From: Ailanthus altissimus
Taxonomy: Eukaryota > Streptophyta > Magnoliopsida > Sapindales > Simaroubaceae
Assembly: GCA_946807835.1 (NCBI GenBank)
Contig: OX327710.1
Coordinates: forward strand, 11,644,501-11,708,500
Length of the DNA stretch: 64,000 bases
Reading direction: 5' to 3'
The position numbers were made by a program, and so were the translations under genes. The notes beneath the pieces were generated by a model that made no database searches, was not told the origin of the DNA, and saw only the letters and a program-made list of their open reading frames with translations. Numbering within the stretch: position 1 is the first letter of the stretch; every line of letters starts with the position of its first letter. This document shows, one piece after another, positions 61,875 to 64,000 of this stretch.

Positions 61875-64000
61875 ATTTTATGATGCTAATTGGGTGTTTT
61901 GGAATGTAATTGAGTTGTTAGTGAAGTTCCGGGGCTATGGTTATGCATTTCAAGTGTTGAAAATATCAAACCCATGAAAATAACAGTCGGAGCACCACAG
62001 CGTTCAAGTCTTGTGCCGTGGCGTTGGAGCCTTTGGGCCCCAACGCCGTAGCGCTAGATGATGAGCACTGTGGCGCTGAGGTCACCAGGCCTCAACGCCA
62101 CAGTGCTGGTAAGCTAGCGCCGTGATGCTAGAGGTTCAAACTCCTAGTCTCACAGCGCTGTTAGGCTGGCACTGAGACACTGACACTGTTCACTCAAATA
62201 ATACTTTCTACGATACTTTTGAACAGTATTTTAAATTTTAATATGCATGTGAGGGTTTATGAGATGCAATAATAAGAGTTATTAGTCTATGTTATAAATT
62301 GGGATAATTTTTTCTATGCTGATAATTACAATGGAAGCCCTACTAGTGGGGTTAATAGTGTTTGCACAGATATAAATGATTAATTGAGAAATCACATCCT
62401 TGTGAGATGAGACCCAGATTTAAAAATCTCTTATAATCAGATTAAATTATATTTCATTATGAGATAATGTTATACATAGTCCGTCTTGTCAATACAGTAT
62501 TAGATAGGTCACTACGGTATTTTTTTAAGATTTCTATAATATGATGAATTTGATCGGTGTGATTTGGACTATGCCAGTTAAATATGAGATGAACCAAATA
62601 TATGCGAAAGTATTGCCATAGATTGTTATAATGTGTAGGTAGTATTGTAACATATATTTGACAATTGATAAGTTAATCTGGAATTCACTTATCTTAGATT
62701 GCTACAGTGTGCAAATAAGATATATTTAGGATCAGGAGTAAGAGTTGTATAAGATATAATTGACAAGAGTTGTCTACTTTTTGGGTTTACAAAGGCCAAG
62801 ATTGCTACACTGTGCGGTTGAAGTAAAATACCAATAAGGTCTGCTTTCCACTCTATAGTTTAAAAGAGTTTAAACTATAGCTTTTCCATTTAAGAGATTA
62901 AAAGGATTACGTAAAGTAGTAGGAGGGCATTTTTAAATTAAAAAATGTATAATAGTTATACTCATGATCTAAAACGTTATTTATTAACAATTAGAAATTT
63001 TCTGCTACACATTTCCTGATTCGTCTTATAGAGATAAGATAATTGTCTTATAGAGATAAGATAAGTACCAGTAATCTATTAAAACACTTAATTAATGCAT
63101 ATTAACTATAAGGCATTGAGAAATATTTATACTTGCTTTCAAGTCTGAGAATAGTTCTAAATTCAGAAAAATGTTTGAACATATTGATGATCAGAAGATT
63201 CTAAAGAGGTCTTTCTGATAATGTCTCTTTAGAAGAGTGAAAATTTATCAAAAATAGATTAAGAATGATTTGAGAGTCAAATCATATGTTCTGGCCTTAA
63301 TGTCTAATGATCTTCAACACGAGCATGTGTACATGAGATGTGCAACTAGTATAGTGATCTGTCTGAAAAATTATTTGATATATCCAAACTACGCTTGGAT
63401 ATATCCCGCTTAGAGAATACTTATAATAGAAAATGTTTGTATTGTGACATGGTTTGAAATAGTAATTGTTATTGTTCAAGGTACTTTAACTTAGAATAGA
63501 TAGATCCCTTAGATACTAAACATTGACATTTCATTAGTAAATGTTGCTAAAAGTCCAGGGGTATAAAATGCCACATGTCCTTTTCATATCTATAAGTTGT
63601 TGCATGATTTGAGGAATGCTATGAAACTAAGAAATGAGAAGTATAGCTTTGCTTGAGAAATAGAGATTTTCTAGATGTGGTGGCTATTAGGACTTTTTAG
63701 GTCACTTCTCCATTCTGGAAGAAATATTATATTGTATAATTAATATTTTGTATCAAACATTATTAGGCAAATTATATCACTCTCTATAGTATATAAAGAG
63801 AGTTATCATAAAACTATTAAGAATAGTTCTTTATATTTATATAATAAAGATAATGTCTTACTACTGAGTGTCAGGTAATGAATGACTATTATATCTTAAA
63901 TACAACATAAAATATCTTGAATGTCTAGGTGAATAGAATAAATAATAGTTCAGTGAACTTTGAATAATAAGGAATAGTGGTGCATAAGATTAGGTCATGT

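Larger units (their letters stand above)
59587..64000 (+). mobile_element. Copia retrotransposon, 5' part (continues past the window)
   Basis: 5' LTR 59587-61860, primer site, leader with a GC-rich island (61985-62175), then a decayed gag. The gag is recognisable around 63290-63480 by LALMSNDLQHEHVYM and LYCDM stretches, interrupted by stops. Pol would lie beyond the window. Same LTR family as the copies at 8-23 kb. A 21-bp duplication (GTCTTATAGAGATAAGAT words at 63023 and 63044) lies in the leader/gag region. The 60-aa minus-strand frame at 63297-63479 is the shadow of gag. Confidence 0.8.

Overview
This is nuclear DNA of a flowering plant, most likely a eudicot. It is very AT-rich and has one intron-split plant gene in which every junction is GT-AG. 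The rest is mostly decayed plant retrotransposons: Ty3/gypsy, Copia, an L1-type LINE and several short non-autonomous elements. No bacterial-style gene, CRISPR array, rRNA or functional tRNA gene was seen. The species cannot be named from this window.

1-8.2 kb: tail of a Copia-type LTR (1-738), a stop-riddled Ty3/gypsy pol on the plus strand (about 780-3770), then the 3' part of a broken minus-strand gene like the plant Transposase_28 ('putative gypsy-type transposon') proteins. That gene is split by a solo LTR (5268-6658) with a perfect 5-bp target duplication.

8.2-22.8 kb: one deeply nested insertion. A minus-strand Copia element (8224-22826) has its 3' LTR at 8224-10404, its 5' LTR at 18103-22826, a decayed tRNA-Met primer site at about 18088-18099, and near-duplicate target sites GAAGT/AAAGT. 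Its 5' LTR is split by a solo LTR of the same family (19520-22043). A plus-strand Copia pol and 3' LTR (about 11470-17750) sits head-to-head with its pol. That insert is itself cut by two related solo LTRs (12329-13728 and 14808-16114). The whole complex interrupts the Transposase_28-like gene, whose 5' part resumes at about 22832-23660.

23.7-37.5 kb: a gypsy-type LTR (23982-24949), a 24-bp minisatellite (26474-26745), another gypsy-type LTR (27848-29268) abutting a small non-autonomous LTR element (29270-30075), several fold-back or MITE-like elements, a possible SINE, and a 221-bp Mutator-type MITE with a perfect 9-bp target duplication (37197-37417).

37.7-48 kb: the only apparently functional gene, a ten-exon PP2C-type protein phosphatase (CDS 38653-47812, 362 aa). 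Two G-boxes lie about 0.9 kb upstream and a hAT-like element lies in intron 8.

48-64 kb: short tandem repeats, a repeated AT-rich element split by a complete but decayed minus-strand LINE (52322-57522, 11-bp target duplication), about 2 kb with nothing recognised, then a plus-strand Copia element entering at 59587. It has a 2274-bp LTR, an intact tRNA-Met primer site at 61863 and a decayed gag, and it runs off the window end.

Functionally, the window is a single signalling phosphatase gene in a retrotransposon graveyard. The transposon copies interact only by nesting, and none is predicted to be mobile on its own.
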